From the NCBI GenBank assembly GCA_046483075.1, contig JAWODV010000039.1, positions 96,245-160,244 on the forward strand: a stretch of 64,000 nucleotides of DNA, read 5' to 3'. The DNA comes from JASMTM01 sp046483075. Lineage in GTDB: Bacteria > Thermotogota > Thermotogae > Petrotogales > Kosmotogaceae. The notes below the pieces were generated by a model, which did not search any database, was not told the origin of the DNA, and was given only the letters and a program-made list of their open reading frames with translations. The position numbers and the translations under genes are program-made. Within the stretch, counting starts at the first letter, position 1. Every line of letters starts with the position of its first letter. Positions 52,727 to 62,482 of the stretch are shown here, in pieces.

Positions 52727-54038
52727 AATTATCCGTTCCTCCACTAATATAATATCTCAAGGCGCTGACCAAATAAAGTGAACCTGTGCAAATTATTACA
52801 TCATCTTTTTCTGAATAGTTTATGAGATACTCCAATGCGCTTTTATAATCGTCTATATATTCTGCATCTTTTTTTATGGTTTTCCATTCTTCAAATATCT
52901 TTTCGGGAGAAACATTTCTGTGACTTGGTACCCTGGTGATTACAACAGTTTCAATGGCAGGTGATATATATCTTGCAGTGGTTTTATGATCCTTGTCATC
53001 AAGACCACCATATAAAAGAAAAAGATTCTTACTTTCGAAATATGCCTCAAGATTGTTTCTAAAACGGACCGCACCATCTGGATTATGTGCGCCGTCTAGT
53101 ATAACCATTCTATCCGAATAGTTAAAAACCTCAAAACGACCTGGCCATTTTACCTCTTTTAAAGCTTTTCTCAATTTTTCTTCTTCCACTGATATATTAA
53201 GCTCCTTTGTACTCACCTCAAAGGCTTTTAACGCCACTGCTGCATTCTTAAATTGGTGTTCTCCATTTAATGCTAAACCTAATTTGGTATATTCCTTTTC
53301 TCCATGATAATTAAACTCATTCTTGTTAAGTTTCATTTTTGTATCGTTAATGTCGAAATCTTTCCAGAAAGTCCAAAATTTTGACTTTGTTTCAGCACAT
53401 TTATCTTCAATTATCTTTCTTATACACGGTCTTGTTACGCCATTAACAAGTGGTCTTCCTTGCTTAATTATCTGAGATTTTTCGATGGCTATCTTTTCTT
53501 CAGAAGATCCAAGTATTCTGGTATGATCAAGACTCACACCGGTAATTACCGATAATAAAGGTTTTTCAATAATATTACTTGCATCAAATCTTCCACCAAG
53601 TCCAACTTCAATTACTGCTATATCAATACTCTGATCTTTAAAAATACTGAAAGCCATAGCAGTAACCACTTCGAAGTAACTTGGAGCATGTTCGATACCC
53701 TGTGAATCCATTTTCTTGAGCACTGGAATTATCTGTTCGAGGGTATCTACAACCAGCGTTTTTGATACAAATTTATTGTTTAATTGAATTCTTTCCCTGA
53801 AATCCACTATGTGTGGTGAGATATTTAGTCCTACAGAGAGTCCATGCTCATTGAATAAGTGACTAAGCATTGATGCAACGCTGCCCTTTCCATTGGTTCC
53901 GGTAATGTGAACCACAGGATAATCATTCTGAGGATTGCCAAGTCGATCAAGAAGCTCTATTATGCGATCGAGCCCGTACTTAATTTTTCCGTACGGACGC
54001 GAATTATACAAATAATCTATTGCTTCTTTGTAGTTCAT
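52719..54038 (-). CDS. folC: Folylpolyglutamate / dihydrofolate synthase
   Basis: Mur-ligase-fold enzyme adding glutamate to folates. HITGTNGKGSVASML P-loop, ISPHIVDFRERI, EVGLGGRFDASNII, LDHTRILG, and ILDGAHNPDGA in the C-terminal domain. 439 residues. Overlaps valS (ATGA) and ruvA. Confidence 0.95.
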   Translation of the reverse strand: MNYKEAIDYLYNSRPYGKIKYGLDRIIELLDRLGNPQNDYPVVHITGTNGKGSVASMLSHLFNEHGLSVGLNISPHIVDFRERIQLNNKFVSKTLVVDTLEQIIPVLKKMDSQGIEHAPSYFEVVTAMAFSIFKDQSIDIAVIEVGLGGRFDASNIIEKPLLSVITGVSLDHTRILGSSEEKIAIEKSQIIKQGRPLVNGVTRPCIRKIIEDKCAETKSKFWTFWKDFDINDTKMKLNKNEFNYHGEKEYTKLGLALNGEHQFKNAAVALKAFEVSTKELNISVEEEKLRKALKEVKWPGRFEVFNYSDRMVILDGAHNPDGAVRFRNNLEAYFESKNLFLLYGGLDDKDHKTTARYISPAIETVVITRVPSHRNVSPEKIFEEWKTIKKDAEYIDDYKSALEYLINYSEKDDVIICTGSLYLVSALRYYISGGTDNYD

Positions 54039-56632
54039 TTCAGATCTTTAATTAATCTTTCCAGTTTTTCTTTGGCAAAGCTTGCATCCTGTAGTTTTTC
54101 ACGAGTTTCTTCAATAACGTCTTCAGGTGCATTTTCCAGGAACTGTTTATTGGAAAGCTTCTTTTTGAATCGTTCTACTTCTTTTACTATCTTTCCCAAT
54201 TTCTTTTTCAGTCTACTCAGTTCATTCTGAACATCTATCTCGTCAAGTTTTACATATATAGTAAATTTCTCGTCAGCATAGGCCGTTACGCTATCCGGAA
54301 GTTTGTCTTCCTGAAACTCCATTAGTTCAGCTGTTGAAAGCGTCTCGATTAGAAACTTCATTTCTTCATCCGGCTCTGCACCAGTGAAATACGCTTTAAC
54401 TATACTGGTTGGTGGTATATTTAGGTCTGCTTTGACATTCCTTATACCCCTCACCATATCCATCAACAGTGAATACTTTTCTTCAGATTCTTCACTTAAA
54501 AACTCTTTTTTCAATTCCGGCCAATTACTTGTTATAAGCTCATTATCTTCAACACCAAGCTTCTGCCAGAGCTCTTCTGTTATAAAAGGCATAAAAGGAT
54601 GAAGCAGTCTGAACGTATTGTCGAGCACCGAGATAAGAACATATTGAACGACTCTTCTTTCTTTGGTATTCAATCGTGGTTTTACACTTTCAATATACCA
54701 GTCACAGAATTCACTCCAGAAAAAGTAGTATATTGCTTTTGCAGCAATATTAAAATCGTAACTTTCAATTGCACCCGAAATAATGCTCTGGACTTTTTGC
54801 AACCTTGACAGGATCCATTTATCTTCAAGTTTCAGCTCTTCTATTGAAACGGTTATTTCTTCATAATCTTCTATGTTCATAAGGACAAATCTTGTTGCGT
54901 TCCAGATTTTATTGGCAAACTTATGATAGGCATCGATGAAACGTGTATCAAGCTTAATATCTTTTCCCTGGGCTGCAAGTATGGCCAGTGTGAATCGCAT
55001 AGGATCAGCACCATATTCTTCGATAACCTCAAGTGGATCTATCCCATTGCCAAGAGACTTGGACATCTTTCTTCCCTTTCGGTCTCTTATTAATTGATGA
55101 ATGTAAACATCAGAAAAGGGTTTATCCCCCTTGAAATGGTAACCAGCCATAATCATTCTTGCCACCCAGAAGAATATTATATCAAATGCCGTAACAAGAA
55201 CAGATGTGGGATAATATGTATCAAGATCGGAAGATTCTTCTGGCCAGCCCAGTGTGGTGAAAGGCCACAATTGGGAACTAAACCATGTATCAAGAACATC
55301 TTCATCCTGCTTTAAATTCTTAGAACCACAATCCGGGCATCTCTGTGGTTCTTCTTCTTCCACAATAATTTTTCCACAGTCCTGGCAATACCATACTGGG
55401 ATTCTATGTCCCCACCATAATTGTCTTGAAATGCACCAGTCACGAATTTCATCTAGCCAGTGTATATATACTTTTTTCCAGCGTTCCGGATGAAAAACTA
55501 CCTCTCCACCCTGAACCGCGAGTTTGGCTCTTTCAGCGAGGGGTCTCATCTTTACATACCACTGGTCTGAAAGTGAAGGTTCTACAACTGTATCACATCT
55601 GTAGCACTTTCCAACAGAATGTTGCATGGTTTCAGTTTTCTCAAGATATCCTTCTTCTTTCAAATCGTTTACAACAGCTTCCCTTGCCTCATAACGATCC
55701 AAACCAACGTACCTGCCACCGTTTTCATTGATTTTTGCATTTTCATCAATAACCTCAATTAATTCAAGCTCATTTCTGAGTCCTATTTGAAAGTCATTGG
55801 GATCATGAGCGGGTGTAACTTTTAAGCAACCGGTTCCAAACTCAGGATCAACATAGGGATCACCAATGATCTTCAATTTTCTGTTCATCAGTGGCAATAT
55901 TACTTCTTTCCCAATGATATTCTTAAACCGATTGTCCCCAGGATGCACAGCAACAGCTGTATCTGCCAGCATTGTTTCTGGACGGGTTGTGGCTATAACT
56001 ACATATTTGTTACTATCTGAAAAATAATACTTGATATAGTATAATTTTCCTTCCAGTTCTTCATGTTCCACCTCTTCGTCTGAAAGGACCGTTCCACATC
56101 GGGGACACCAGTTAATTATATATTTTCCCCGATAGATATAACCTTCCTTATATAATGCAACGAAAGCTTTCCTTACAGCCTTGTTCAAATTCTCATCCAG
56201 TGTAAAATGTTCACGTGACCAATCACAGGAAGCCCCAATAGCTTTGATTTGTTCAACTATTCTTTTTCGATATTTTCCTGCCCAACTCCACACTTCATCA
56301 AGAAACTTTCCACGTCCCAGGTCTTTTCTATGTATTCCCTTTTCAGCAAGATTTTTCTCTACGGTATTTTGTGTCGCTATACCTGCATGGTCCTCTCCAG
56401 GAATCCAAAGTGTATTAAACCCTTTCAGTCTTTTATATCTTATTAAAATATCCTGCAGTGTAATATTTAAAGCATGACCCATGTGAAGCTGAGCGGTAAT
56501 ATTAGGTGGAGGAATTACAATTGTAAAGGGCTTTCCTTCACCTGAAGGTTTGAAATGACCCTTTTCTTCCCAAATCTTATACCATTTTTTCTCCAAACTC
56601 GTAGGATCATATCTTGTTCCAATTTTGTCCAT
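54035..56632 (-). CDS. valS: Valyl-tRNA synthetase
   Basis: Class Ia synthetase, 865 residues. PPPNITAQLHMGHALN (HMGH variant of HIGH), zinc-binding INWCPRCGTVL and YRCDT/WYCQDCG cysteine pairs, editing domain (VVIATTRPETMLADTAVAVHP), KMSKSLGNGIDP, anticodon domain and a C-terminal coiled coil. It opens the run down to smpB. Confidence 0.97.
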   Translation of the reverse strand: MDKIGTRYDPTSLEKKWYKIWEEKGHFKPSGEGKPFTIVIPPPNITAQLHMGHALNITLQDILIRYKRLKGFNTLWIPGEDHAGIATQNTVEKNLAEKGIHRKDLGRGKFLDEVWSWAGKYRKRIVEQIKAIGASCDWSREHFTLDENLNKAVRKAFVALYKEGYIYRGKYIINWCPRCGTVLSDEEVEHEELEGKLYYIKYYFSDSNKYVVIATTRPETMLADTAVAVHPGDNRFKNIIGKEVILPLMNRKLKIIGDPYVDPEFGTGCLKVTPAHDPNDFQIGLRNELELIEVIDENAKINENGGRYVGLDRYEAREAVVNDLKEEGYLEKTETMQHSVGKCYRCDTVVEPSLSDQWYVKMRPLAERAKLAVQGGEVVFHPERWKKVYIHWLDEIRDWCISRQLWWGHRIPVWYCQDCGKIIVEEEEPQRCPDCGSKNLKQDEDVLDTWFSSQLWPFTTLGWPEESSDLDTYYPTSVLVTAFDIIFFWVARMIMAGYHFKGDKPFSDVYIHQLIRDRKGRKMSKSLGNGIDPLEVIEEYGADPMRFTLAILAAQGKDIKLDTRFIDAYHKFANKIWNATRFVLMNIEDYEEITVSIEELKLEDKWILSRLQKVQSIISGAIESYDFNIAAKAIYYFFWSEFCDWYIESVKPRLNTKERRVVQYVLISVLDNTFRLLHPFMPFITEELWQKLGVEDNELITSNWPELKKEFLSEESEEKYSLLMDMVRGIRNVKADLNIPPTSIVKAYFTGAEPDEEMKFLIETLSTAELMEFQEDKLPDSVTAYADEKFTIYVKLDEIDVQNELSRLKKKLGKIVKEVERFKKKLSNKQFLENAPEDVIEETREKLQDASFAKEKLERLIKDLK

Positions 56633-56659
56633 ATTTACCCTCCCCTAAAGCTTTGAAAA

Positions 56660-56668
56660 ATTATAACA
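56660..56668 (-). promoter_or_regulatory. Extended -10 promoter of valS
   Basis: On the minus strand TGTTATAAT lies about 28 bases before the valS ATG. No clear -35. A leader of about 20 nt would remain, so no T-box structure can be present. Confidence 0.5.
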
Positions 56669-56725
56669 CGTGTTCAATTCTGACATTTAAAAGAATTATG
56701 AACTACTAAGCAAGCGTTTTTATTA

Positions 56726-56750
56726 TAAAAAAAGGGGCATTTAAGCCCCA
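56726..56750 (-). terminator. Terminator of spoVS
   Basis: GGGGC and GCCCC pair around TTAAAT (minus strand), followed by seven Ts. It separates spoVS from valS. Confidence 0.8.
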
Positions 56751-56780
56751 TCCATAAATTTCTACTATTTGATTATTATC

Positions 56781-57125
56781 CTAGTCCAGATCTTCTTCTG
56801 TTCCTGTTTCTGCTGCCTGTGTTTCTTGAGTTTCTTCAGTTTTCTCTTCTTCACGCTGTTCTTTCTTATCTGCAGCAACTTTGAAAGAAATACCTGTCCT
56901 CATTTCCTCCCCAATAGCAATCTCAACAAAACCAGGTATCATGCTTATTGATGTGCCTCTTTCATCGAGAAATCTTGAGGCAATCGCAACAGCCTTTACA
57001 GCCTGATTTACTGCTCCAGCACCTATAGCCTGTAGTTCAACCTGGTTGGTTTTAGAAAGAACACCCGCTATAGCACCGGCAACTTTGTTTGGATTTGATT
57101 TAGAACTGACCTTCAAAACTTCCAT
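56781..57125 (-). CDS. spoVS: Stage V sporulation protein S (SpoVS) family
   Basis: Alba-like nucleic-acid-binding domain of about 85 residues (LKVSSKSNPNKVAGAIAGVL, IGAGAVNQAVKAVAIASRFL, FVEIAIGEEMRTGISFKV) plus a 30-residue tail of Glu, Thr and Gln. SpoVS occurs in many non-sporulating bacteria including Thermotogota, where its role is unknown. 114 residues, own promoter and terminator. Confidence 0.93.
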   Translation of the reverse strand: MEVLKVSSKSNPNKVAGAIAGVLSKTNQVELQAIGAGAVNQAVKAVAIASRFLDERGTSISMIPGFVEIAIGEEMRTGISFKVAADKKEQREEEKTEETQETQAAETGTEEDLD

Positions 57126-57162
57126 TTAGACTGCCTCCTTAAGCTGAAGTTAGGTTGAGAAT

Positions 57163-57192
57163 ATTTTACCATAATATATGCTAGCTTTCCAA
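57163..57192 (-). promoter_or_regulatory. Promoter of spoVS
   Basis: Minus strand: TTGGAA, an 18-base spacer ending in TGG, and TAAAAT, about 37 bases before the ATG. It fits sigma-70 with an extended -10. Confidence 0.65.
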
Positions 57193-57230
57193 AAACATTA
57201 CAATTTTCTTTTCATTATTAAAACTTGAAT

Positions 57231-58385
57231 TCAAAGTTCCAGAACTTCAGATTTAACTTTTGCAATGGCGTCGAGAATTTCTTGAGGTGTAACAAGTGAA
57301 CCATCAACCTTATTTAACTTTTCAAGTTTGGTTCCGCTTCTGTTTAATCTGGATATTTCATACACAATCTGCCCAAGATTCATTTCGGCTACAATTACTG
57401 CGCTTACTTTCTTCATCAATTGCCTTATTCTCGTTGTGGGAAAGGGCCAGATTGTTATCGGCTTAAATAAACCTACGTTAATTTTGTCATCTCTTGCAAG
57501 CTTCACAGCCTTCAATGCACTACGTGCTAACGATCCATAAGCTACAACAAGTATTTCAGCATCTTCGGTCATGTATTCATCATAAAGTCCAATTTGATCG
57601 GCGTGAAGTCTAATTTTATTATCAAGTCTTCTCAATAATCTATCAACATCTCTTGGTGTTCCAACCGGGAAACCTGATTCATCGTGTACCAATCCAGACA
57701 CGTGAAATTTTGTTTTACCCATTTTCATTAAAGGAGCTGCCAACATGCTGTCATCTTCTTTAAAGGGATGGAATATTTCATCTTCATCTAACTCCGATTC
57801 AGATACCCTGGGGACCAATTTTAAATCTTCCTCATTAAGTATATTTATGCTCTCTCTCATATGTCCTAAAATCTCGTCCATCAAGAAAATTACAGGAGTT
57901 CTGTAATGCTCTGCATAATTAAAGGCTGTAATTATATATTTGAAAACCTCCTCCACAGTTGAAGGGTAAAGGGCAATTACTGGATGATCACCATGTGTAC
58001 CCCAGCGTGCCTGCATTATGTCACCCTGTGCAGTTTTAGTAGGCATGCCTGTTGAAGGACCACCTCTTTGTACATTTACAACAACTGTAGGAATCTCTGT
58101 CATAGAAGCATATCCAATAGCCTCCTGCATTAAGCTGAATCCAGGACCGCTTGTAGCAGTCATAGCTTTTTCTCCTGCGAGAGATGCTCCTATTGCAGCA
58201 GCTATGCTTGCAATCTCATCTTCCATTTGGATAAAGGTTCCGCCCTTTTTAGGTAGCTCTCTGGACATGGTTTCAGCTATTTCTGTGGCTGGTGTTATGG
58301 GATAACCAGAAAAAAATCTGCAACCTGCCTTAATTGCACCAAGAGCACAGGCTTCATCCCCCTGCAATAATGCAAATCTAGACAT
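57231..58385 (-). CDS. korA: 2-oxoacid:ferredoxin oxidoreductase alpha subunit
   Basis: Subunit of a CoA-acylating 2-oxoacid:ferredoxin oxidoreductase, closest to 2-oxoglutarate or branched-chain enzymes. FFSGYPITPATEIAE, QMEDEIASIAAAIGASLAG, ATSGPGFSLMQEAIG and VVVNVQRGGPSTGMPTKTAQ form the pyrimidine-binding fold. 384 residues, alpha only, so separate beta (TPP-binding) and gamma subunits are needed. Neither is adjacent: the next gene on this strand is spoVS. It overlaps korD by eight bases. Confidence 0.88.
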   Translation of the reverse strand: MSRFALLQGDEACALGAIKAGCRFFSGYPITPATEIAETMSRELPKKGGTFIQMEDEIASIAAAIGASLAGEKAMTATSGPGFSLMQEAIGYASMTEIPTVVVNVQRGGPSTGMPTKTAQGDIMQARWGTHGDHPVIALYPSTVEEVFKYIITAFNYAEHYRTPVIFLMDEILGHMRESINILNEEDLKLVPRVSESELDEDEIFHPFKEDDSMLAAPLMKMGKTKFHVSGLVHDESGFPVGTPRDVDRLLRRLDNKIRLHADQIGLYDEYMTEDAEILVVAYGSLARSALKAVKLARDDKINVGLFKPITIWPFPTTRIRQLMKKVSAVIVAEMNLGQIVYEISRLNRSGTKLEKLNKVDGSLVTPQEILDAIAKVKSEVLEL

Positions 58386-58599
58386 TTTCTTTCACCTCAA
58401 TTTTCTGTATATCAATTGAGAAGTCGGGGCACGCTTTCTCACACATCAAACAACCAATACATGTTTTGTGGTCAGTAACTTCAGGTTTACCATCTTCGCC
58501 TCCAACAATCGTTCCTGTTGGACAAATCCAGCTACAAATTCCACATTTTTTGCAATATGAGTAGTTTATATAAACATGGAAATTTCCCTTTTTTGGCAT
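58378..58599 (-). CDS. korD: 2-oxoacid:ferredoxin oxidoreductase delta (ferredoxin-like) subunit
   Basis: A 73-residue protein with two [4Fe-4S] motifs: CKKCGICSWICP and CIGCLMCEKACP. Passes electrons from the oxidoreductase core to ferredoxin. It overlaps korA and follows the decarboxylase-type gene by 12 bases. Confidence 0.92.
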   Translation of the reverse strand: MPKKGNFHVYINYSYCKKCGICSWICPTGTIVGGEDGKPEVTDHKTCIGCLMCEKACPDFSIDIQKIEVKENV

Positions 58600-58611
58600 A
58601 AAGAACCTCCC

Positions 58612-59736
58612 TCAGGTTATCACTGAAATGAACACTCCTGCTGCAACGGCTGAACCAATTACCCCTGCAATGTTTGGACCCATTGCATGCATTAGAATAA
58701 AATTGGAAGGGTCTTCTTCACTGGCTACACGTTGAGCAACCCTTGCTGAATTAGGAACAGCAGATACACCTGCTGCTCCTATGAGAGGATTTATTTTGTC
58801 TTTGGAAAAGACATTCATCAGCTTTGCAAATAAAACACCGCATGCTGTTGCTAGCAAAAATGCTCCAGCACCCAATCCAACTATTTTCAAACTATCCACA
58901 CTTAAAAAAACCTTTCCGTCAGCACTTGCACCAACAGAAAGACACAATAAAATTATAACAGGATCTGCCAGATATTTCGATGCTCCATCAACAAGACGTT
59001 TAGTTTTTCCATTTTCTCTAAGGAAATTCCCTAACATAAGCATTCCCACAAGTGGTAACGTTCTTGGCACAAGCAATCCAATTACAATAGTTGAAATTAT
59101 TGGAAATACCATCTTTTCTAGCTTTGAAACCTTACGTTGTTGCATGCCCATTTTTATGCGCCTTTCTTTCCTAGATGTGAGCGCTTTCATAACAGGTGGC
59201 TGTAATACTGGGATCAAAGCAATATATGAATAAGCAGCTATTGCTATTACTGGCAAATAAGGAGATTCAAACAGCGCAGCTAAATAAACTGAAGTTGGTC
59301 CATCAGCACCGCCAATTATACCTATTGAAGCAGCATCAGGAAACGCAAATCCCATAACTCTGGCTACAATAAACGTAATAAATATTCCTGCTTGCGCTGC
59401 GGCCCCTAAAAACAGCATCTTTGGTCTAGCCAATAAAAATGAAAAATCTGTTAATGCCCCTATCTGGAGAAAAACAAGTGGGGGATATATGCCTAGATAC
59501 AAACCTTTCTGAATGTACCACATTAATCCAGAATTTGGTTCGAACAGTCCTGTAACCTCTGGAGGAATATTCGCTAGCACCATTCCAAAAGCTATGGGAA
59601 TCAATAAAAGTGGTTCAGCATCCTTTGCCACTGCCACATATAATAATGCTCCTGCAATAGCAAACATAGCAATATTCTGCCAGCTCAAAGAGGTGAACAC
59701 AGTTGTTTGCAAGAAACCCACAAAAATTTCTGACAT
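58612..59736 (-). CDS. oadB: Sodium ion-translocating decarboxylase beta subunit (OadB-type)
   Basis: Membrane subunit of biotin-dependent sodium-pumping decarboxylases (oxaloacetate, methylmalonyl-CoA, glutaconyl-CoA). 374 residues, ten or more hydrophobic segments. The conserved GGADGPTSVYL with D145, needed for sodium and carboxybiotin turnover in family members, is present, as is the NPLIGAAGVSAVPNSAR region. No alpha, gamma or biotin-carrier gene is nearby; the next genes are korD and korA. AGGAGGT-type site GGAGGT before the ATG. Confidence 0.9.
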   Translation of the reverse strand: MSEIFVGFLQTTVFTSLSWQNIAMFAIAGALLYVAVAKDAEPLLLIPIAFGMVLANIPPEVTGLFEPNSGLMWYIQKGLYLGIYPPLVFLQIGALTDFSFLLARPKMLFLGAAAQAGIFITFIVARVMGFAFPDAASIGIIGGADGPTSVYLAALFESPYLPVIAIAAYSYIALIPVLQPPVMKALTSRKERRIKMGMQQRKVSKLEKMVFPIISTIVIGLLVPRTLPLVGMLMLGNFLRENGKTKRLVDGASKYLADPVIILLCLSVGASADGKVFLSVDSLKIVGLGAGAFLLATACGVLFAKLMNVFSKDKINPLIGAAGVSAVPNSARVAQRVASEEDPSNFILMHAMGPNIAGVIGSAVAAGVFISVIT

Positions 59737-59749
59737 TCACTTACCTCCA

Positions 59750-59784
59750 AAAAATAAAACCGCGGCTCTATTAAAGAGCCGCGG
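59750..59784 (-). terminator. Terminator of ppdK
   Basis: CCGCGGCTC and GAGCCGCGG form a perfect nine-base-pair GC-rich stem, loop of seven, then TTTTATTTTTT on the minus strand. It ends only about 14 bases before the oadB ATG, so oadB needs read-through or a promoter inside ppdK. Confidence 0.93.
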
Positions 59785-59796
59785 CCTGATTGTTAT

Positions 59797-62445
59797 TTAT
59801 TTCTTCATCTCCTTAACAGCTGACTGTGCAGCAGCCAATCTTGCTACAGGAACTCTGTAAGGTGAACAACTCACATAATTCAAACCTGTTTTGTGGCAGA
59901 ATTCAATTGAAGAAGGATCTCCTCCGTGTTCGCCACATATACCAACCTTCAAATCTGATCTCGTTTTTCTTCCTTTTTCAGTACCCATCTTTACCAGTTG
60001 ACCAACGCCAATTTGGTCAAGCTGCTGGAAAGGATCTACTTCGAGTATATCCTTCGCCATGTATTCACCAATATATTTTCCGTAGTCATCACGACTGAAA
60101 CCAAAGGTAAGCTGGGTCAGGTCATTAGTTCCAAAGCTGAAGAACTCAGCTTCTTCTGCAATTTCTTCTGCAGTTAAGCATGCCCTTGGTATTTCTATCA
60201 TGGTTCCTACTTTGTATTTAAGATCTACTCCTTCTTTCTTAATTAGCTCATCAGCTGTTTTTACAACAACTTCTTTCACATATTTGAGTTCATTTATGTG
60301 TCCCACCAATGGGATCATTATTTCAGGAGTAACCGTTTTCCCTTCTTCTTTTAGAACTTCAATAGCTGCTCCAATAATTGCTTTCGTTTGCATTTCGGCT
60401 ATTTCAGGATAAGAAACAGTTAATCTACATCCTCTGTGCCCCATCATTGGGTTAAATTCATGTAGTTCTTCGATTGTTTCCTTCAATTCTTCATATGTAA
60501 CTTCCATATCTTTTGCCAGTTTTCTTACTTCACTTTCTTCTTTCGGCAAGAATTCATGCAATGGTGGATCGAGGAATCTGATCGTCACAGGATAACCCTC
60601 CATCGCTTTAAATAAACCGACAAAGTCTTCTTTTTGCATTGGGAGGAGTTTATCCAGCGCTTTTCTCCTTTGTTCCTCTGAATTAGAAAGTATCATCTGT
60701 CTCACCGCGGGTATTCTATCTTCCTCAAAGAACATATGTTCTGTTCTACATAATCCTATTCCTTCAGCGCCAAATCGTTTTGCTGTTCCTGCGTCTTTTG
60801 GTGTATCTGCATTAGTTCTTACTCCAAGTTTTCGAATCTCATCAGCCCATTCGAGAACTCTTGCAAGCGGACCTTCCAGTCCTTGAGGCATTACCGCATC
60901 AAGTTTGCCTTCAAATACTTCCCCTGTGGTACCGTCAAGACTGAACCATGAGCCTTTTTCATATTTTGTACCATTAATAGAAACATATCCACCTTTTTCA
61001 TTTACTTCAGCCGCACTACAACCGACGATACACGGCTTCCCCATGCCTCGTGCTACAACCGCTGCATGAGAGGTTTTTCCACCGGTAGACGTGAGAATAC
61101 CCTTTGAAGCAGCCATGCCAGCGATATCTTCAGGTGATGTTTCGGGTCTAACAAGTATCACTTTTTTATTTTCTTCTTTGACCATTTTTTCTGCTTCTGC
61201 TGGGTCAAAAACAATTATTCCAGAAGCAGCACCCGGTGACGCAGCTATCCCCTTCGCTAGAAGGTTGGCTTTTTCTCTTGTTTCTGCCTCAAAATACGGG
61301 TGCAACAGGGTCTCAACATGATCTGTAGTAACATTCATGACTGCGTCTTCTTTTGATATCAAATCATCATCAACCATATCAGAAGCTATTTTCACAGCTG
61401 CATATGGGGTTCTCTTACCGTTTCTGGTCTGAAGTAGATACAATTTTCTATTCTCTATTGTAAATTCAACGTCCTGCATATCCTTGTATCTTTCTTCGAG
61501 TTTCTCAAAAACGTCCACAAGTTGTTCATAGATGTCTGGCATATTTTTTTCAAGATAATCCAATCCTTTTGGTGTTCTAATTCCTGCAACGACATCTTCT
61601 CCCTGAGCGTTTGGAAGATACTCGCCATAATAACTTCTTTCACCGGTATTTGGATCCCTGGTGAAAGCTACTCCGGTTCCACTTTTTTCACCGGTATTTC
61701 CAAAAACCATGGTCATTACGTTTACAGCAGTTCCAAATACCTCTTCTTCACTAATATCATTAAGTTCTCTGTACTTTATAGCTCTTTTGTTCATCCAACT
61801 ACCAAACACTGCATCAATAGAATCCCATAGTTGTTCCCATGGATCCTGTGGGAATTTCTTTCCGGCTTCTTCGTAAACCTTCTTATATCTTCTAATCAAA
61901 TCTTGTAAATCAGATGCATCAAGCTCGGTATCAAGTTCGACATTTTTTTCTTTCTTCAGATTTCTTAGCTCTCTTTCAAACTTAGCATGTTCTATTCCAA
62001 GAGCAATATCTCCGAACATTTGAATAAATCTTCTGTAGGCATCATATGCAAACCTGGGATTATTAGTAGCCTTTGCCATTCCTTCAACACTATCATCATT
62101 TAGACCAAGGTTTAGTATTGTATCCATCATACCGGGCATAGATACTTTTGCTCCAGACCTAACAGAAACGAGTAATGGATTTTCTGTTGATCCTAGTTTT
62201 TTACCTGTAGAATCTTCAAGTCTCCTAACTGATTTTTCAACCTCTTCCTTTAGGCCCTGAGGATATTGTTCGTCATGTTCGTTATAATATTTACACACCT
62301 CTGCTGAAATTGTTAAACCAGGGGGTACAGGGAGTCCCAATCTAACCATTTCTGCAAGATTTGCTCCTTTACCTCCAAGAATATCTTTCATTGACGCATT
62401 TCCTTCGGCTTTTCCGTCTCCGAAATAATATACGTATTTAGCCAT
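59797..62445 (-). CDS. ppdK: Pyruvate, phosphate dikinase
   Basis: Interconverts PEP + AMP + PPi and pyruvate + ATP + phosphate. Nucleotide-binding domain (GGKGANLAEM, SVRSGAKVSMPGMMDTILN), phosphorylated histidine H460 in GGKTSHAAV, and the C-terminal PEP barrel (GLCRTEHMFFEEDRI, GTNDLTQ, catalytic Cys in VSCSPYRVP). 882 residues, complete. Fits the PPi-type phosphofructokinase in the same window. AAAGGAGG before the ATG. Confidence 0.97.
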   Translation of the reverse strand: MAKYVYYFGDGKAEGNASMKDILGGKGANLAEMVRLGLPVPPGLTISAEVCKYYNEHDEQYPQGLKEEVEKSVRRLEDSTGKKLGSTENPLLVSVRSGAKVSMPGMMDTILNLGLNDDSVEGMAKATNNPRFAYDAYRRFIQMFGDIALGIEHAKFERELRNLKKEKNVELDTELDASDLQDLIRRYKKVYEEAGKKFPQDPWEQLWDSIDAVFGSWMNKRAIKYRELNDISEEEVFGTAVNVMTMVFGNTGEKSGTGVAFTRDPNTGERSYYGEYLPNAQGEDVVAGIRTPKGLDYLEKNMPDIYEQLVDVFEKLEERYKDMQDVEFTIENRKLYLLQTRNGKRTPYAAVKIASDMVDDDLISKEDAVMNVTTDHVETLLHPYFEAETREKANLLAKGIAASPGAASGIIVFDPAEAEKMVKEENKKVILVRPETSPEDIAGMAASKGILTSTGGKTSHAAVVARGMGKPCIVGCSAAEVNEKGGYVSINGTKYEKGSWFSLDGTTGEVFEGKLDAVMPQGLEGPLARVLEWADEIRKLGVRTNADTPKDAGTAKRFGAEGIGLCRTEHMFFEEDRIPAVRQMILSNSEEQRRKALDKLLPMQKEDFVGLFKAMEGYPVTIRFLDPPLHEFLPKEESEVRKLAKDMEVTYEELKETIEELHEFNPMMGHRGCRLTVSYPEIAEMQTKAIIGAAIEVLKEEGKTVTPEIMIPLVGHINELKYVKEVVVKTADELIKKEGVDLKYKVGTMIEIPRACLTAEEIAEEAEFFSFGTNDLTQLTFGFSRDDYGKYIGEYMAKDILEVDPFQQLDQIGVGQLVKMGTEKGRKTRSDLKVGICGEHGGDPSSIEFCHKTGLNYVSCSPYRVPVARLAAAQSAVKEMKK

Positions 62446-62482
62446 ATCTGAACCTCCTTTTGGATATTCACATTCGCAAAAA

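Noticed and set aside
56633..56700. T-box leader for valS
   Set aside because: Only about 20 bases lie between the likely transcript start and the ATG, far too short.
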